Assembly: GCA_018340805.1 (NCBI GenBank)
Contig: JACMZG010000008.1
Location: 23,836,003-23,900,002 of the forward strand
Length of the DNA: 64,000 nucleotides
Direction of reading: 5' to 3'
From: Microvelia longipes
Taxonomy: Eukaryota; Arthropoda; Insecta; Hemiptera; Veliidae
Shown: piece by piece, positions 12,425-64,000 of the stretch
How the letters are laid out: every line of letters begins with the position of its first letter
Numbering within the stretch: the stretch's first letter is position 1
Notes under the pieces: generated by a model
Told to the model about the DNA's origin: nothing
The model's database searches: none
Seen by the model: the letters and a program-made list of their open reading frames with translations, nothing else
Translations under genes and position numbers: made by a program

Positions 12425-13080
12425 CTAGCAAGCTGCCATTAAATCTCTTGGTTCATACAAAGTCAACCCTAAGCTTGTCTGGGAGTGCTTACAAAACCTT
12501 TTGTCCTTGTCACTCAAAAATGATGATATAGCAATCAGATGGTTGTCTGGCCATAAGTGAATTGAAGGGATGAGGAAGTAGAAATCATTGCAAAAAGGGG
12601 TCTGAGACCACTTCTGTGGGCCCTGAACCCATAGCTATTGCCAAAGGTGTACTCAAAGATTGGCTCTTAACCTCATCCTCAAGTATGAGGCACAGCAAAC
12701 TTATGTTAAAAGGAGTAACTAAAGATCTCAGTCTAAGCAGGATGGACATTAGAACAGAAACTGGACTACTGACTGGTCACCTCTGAAATCATATCCATAC
12801 CATTGGTATCTTTAAAGATAACCCAGTGTAGTCTTTGTGAATTGGAAACCAAAATTGCCTCTCACATACTTCTGAGACGTGAAGCCCTAGCCTTTCAAAG
12901 GTTCTCCAACTTTGGTAGTAGCACTCTCACTAAGTTTGACTCTACCAATGAATCACTGGTCAAAAAGATCCTAGACCTAGTTCGGGAAAAAGATTATTCA
13001 GATCTGGACCAATTGAGGCGATTGTACAATATACTCCCAGTCGCAGCACAAATGGGGTCTTCCCTAAATCCCAATCATTA
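12425..13080 (+). pseudogene. RNase H / zinc-knuckle fragment of a second non-LTR retrotransposon
   Basis: With one frameshift and one stop it reads IAIRWLSGHK, then IEGDEEVEIIAKRGS, matching the (V/L)SGHxGIxGNExAD motif of LINE RNase H. It then reads GLLTGHL, NHIHTIGIFKDNPVCSLC and ELETKIASHILL, the CxxC...E-T...H region that follows RNase H in I/R1-type elements. It follows the A-rich tail of the element above by about 180 bp, so it is most likely a separate insertion and not its 5' part. Confidence 0.8.
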
Positions 13081-15295
13081 GTAATCATAATAAAATGTAC
13101 TAAAATACATTTGAAGTCATAAAAACTCAACAAATTTTAAAATAGGGGTTTTAGATAATAACTTTACTGATGAGTTAAATAAAAAGAAATTAAAATCCTG
13201 AATGAAGAAAAAATATTTAGTTATAATTTAACAATAATACATGACATTTTCTTATTAAAATATAATATTGAAACATTATAAGTCAATATGTATAAAAAAG
13301 AAAGTAAAAGTTAGTTTTTTTATAAATACATGGAAAGATTAAAAAAGTCTTAAAAACATTTTGAATCAGATTATATCATTTAAAAGTTTTGAAATAAAAT
13401 AATGAAGTTAATATTTATTGAAGTAAATGAGCTTGTGATAACAGCAGCAAATTGTTAATTATTGAAGCAATTTTCAAACCATATATAACTCGCCATAAGA
13501 CAAACTTCTGGCAGTTTTCCACATCAATATAAATTTATTTTATTATTTCATAAATAATGTTTTAAACAAATTTGTTTAAGTTGAATGCATAAATGATTTA
13601 TGGTAGAATAATACCAGTCCAAAAGTAATCATCAAATTTTGACTGATTCTAAGAGTGATAATAGAAATAAATTAAGACATTTATGCATTTAATATAATTT
13701 GTTTTACTAACCTCATAATTTGTTATCACATAAATTTTGTAAGAACTATTTACCAACAAATTTTGTTTTCAAATTTTGAAAAATTCTGTAAAAGGTTTGT
13801 TTGTTTTAAGTACACTAATTAATATTTAAAAAAACACTTGTTTGATTAAAAGAGAAAAAATACAAGCACTAAATATAATCTTTTTTACATTACGACTAGA
13901 CTAATCTTGGTAAATATAATAATAATAAACATTTTACAAAATCAAATATTGCAGATTTTAAATCAAATGTAAGAATTTTTTAATACACTTATTTCCTGTG
14001 ATTAACGTATTAAGTAATTTATACTAGGTCCCATTAAGTAAATTTTTATCTACAATAAATGAGAATTAAGATAAAATTGGGAGGGGGGATTTCATTAAGC
14101 ATAGGATATTTAACAATAGCCTTAGCCTCAATATTATACCATGAATTATATAATAGAACATTAAAACATCAAAGTAACATAAACACAGTTTTAAAACTAA
14201 AAATCTTTTTAAAGTAATAAAAAGTTAGTTATTTTATTTGAAAAATACTGAATCAATAACATTTTAAAATAATAATGTAAAAAGTGTGGGGATTTGCAGT
14301 AAATAAGAGATATTTTGAAATAACAAATTTAAATTAGAGAGCTTAATAAGCAAAATTTAGAGAGTTTTGTACCTGATTTTGTAAATACAGCTAATTTTTA
14401 AATCTCATAAAGGATTCCAATAACTTAACTAAATCTATTGTTTTCAACAATTTTAATCCGACACACATTATTTACATTGGATACATTTAAAATACATTCA
14501 AGAGACCTAAATATTTATAATTGTGATATAAAAATTAAAATTTATTATTAAACATAGAATTCTTTTAAGAGGATCTCTTGGGGGTTCATCACAAATGTGT
14601 TCTTTTAATTGCTCGTTTTACCAACCTATTCAATGAGGCCCACTTCAAAACAATTTCTACAAGGAAAATCTGTCAAAAGTAAGCTTTAAAAGAACACACT
14701 GTAATGAGAAAGAAATGAGTCATGAAAGTTTTGACTCTGAAAACATTAACATAGTAATATTTGTGAATTATAGAACAAATATAATCAGATTTATTAGAAT
14801 ATTATAGAACAAATACACAACATTGGATTTATTTAAAACACTCATGTTAGAAGTGGCAATATTATATTAGTACACTTTAAACCTTTGTTTCATTATTTTG
14901 AATTTGTTTTTGTTAAATAATTTAAAATAAAACTTAATTTTGATAGTAGTAAGAATGACTATTCTGCAAAGTGTAATGAAGTCTTATGTATGCTTCCTAT
15001 AAGACTATTTTATTGGCTACAGTAAATTATCATTTTTTTATTCATGAAAAATATTAAAAAAACATATAAATTTGTTTTCAGTTTTATTCATTCACTTAAT
15101 TAAATATTAGTGGTCTGATTTTCAAAGACCTTTAAATTATTATCCTAATTCAATCTAATACAATGGTTTAAATGATGTTTATTCATGGCAGTCAATACAA
15201 ACATTCTTTTGAGATATTTAAATATTTTGTATTCTCTTGTCTTGATAAAATACTTTTCTGTTTTGGATTTAGAACTTAGTAGATTGTAAGCCTAG
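13081..15295. other. A+T-rich intergenic spacer and sprint 3' UTR
   Basis: This is the space between the convergent genes. No exon or recognised element was seen. It includes the sprint 3' UTR at its right end. Confidence 0.6.
15178..15183 (-). terminator. spri: Likely polyadenylation signal of sprint
   Basis: AATAAA on the minus strand lies 113 nt past the stop codon. Further copies at 15083-15088 and 15009-15014 could also be used. The A+T richness makes chance hexamers common. Confidence 0.5.

Positions 15296-64000
<48,705 letters not shown>

Noticed and set aside
12803..13081. Separate 92-codon host gene
   Set aside because: Its CSLCELETKIASHIL part is the LINE post-RNase H knuckle.

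Overview
The window looks like nuclear DNA from an insect, judged from two genes with many introns, a clip-domain serine protease homologue and a RIN/Sprint-type Rab5 exchange factor. The sequence is strongly A+T-rich and full of TA microsatellites, inverted-repeat elements and non-LTR retrotransposon remains. I cannot name the order or species. Nearly all coding sequence is in short exons (50-460 nt), which I joined by GT-AG borders, continuous phase and protein-family match. All joins are predictions made by eye.

Layout. (1) 1-9.2 kb, + strand: the 3' part of a clip-domain serine protease homologue, nine exons at 840-9114, 344 codons in the window. The 5' end with the signal peptide is not seen. 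His is kept, but catalytic Asp is Asn and catalytic Ser is Gly, and the usual activation site is missing, so it should be proteolytically inactive. One of its introns appears to be GC-AG. (2) 9.6-13.1 kb: a decayed Jockey/CR1-like LINE with RT motifs and its 3' tail, then a separate RNase H/zinc-knuckle fragment of another LINE, both +. (3) 15.3-64 kb, - strand: the orthologue of Drosophila sprint (mammalian RIN1-3). Nineteen exons are seen, the first cut by the window edge, giving 1177 in-window codons. The order is SH2, proline/serine-rich linker, RIN-homology and VPS9 domain, and Ras-association domain, ending in TAG at 15296. The two genes converge.

Inside sprint, an 18.5-kb intron (25995-44541) holds a good candidate alternative first exon (27269-27371). 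It starts with ATG, has an in-frame stop 10 codons upstream, lacks a plausible acceptor, and ends in the phase needed to join the RIN-homology/VPS9 exons. It would give a short isoform without the SH2 domain or the proline-rich region. By eye, this intron is also much richer in CpG than the rest of the window.

The non-coding part is a mosaic of dispersed repeats. The largest family (Family A, up to about 750 bp, some twelve copies) is associated with segments resembling the internal part of 5S rRNA. Other elements include a hAT-like element, several foldback/MITE-like elements (7.6, 24.8, 35, 36.6, 42.3 and 62.9 kb), a 150-bp tandem repeat and eight long TA tracts. I found no tRNA gene, CRISPR array or bacterial-type operon. 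I saw no clear new gene system; the best leads are the intragenic short-isoform promoter with an overlapping frame, the 5S-like repeat module and the CpG-rich domain.
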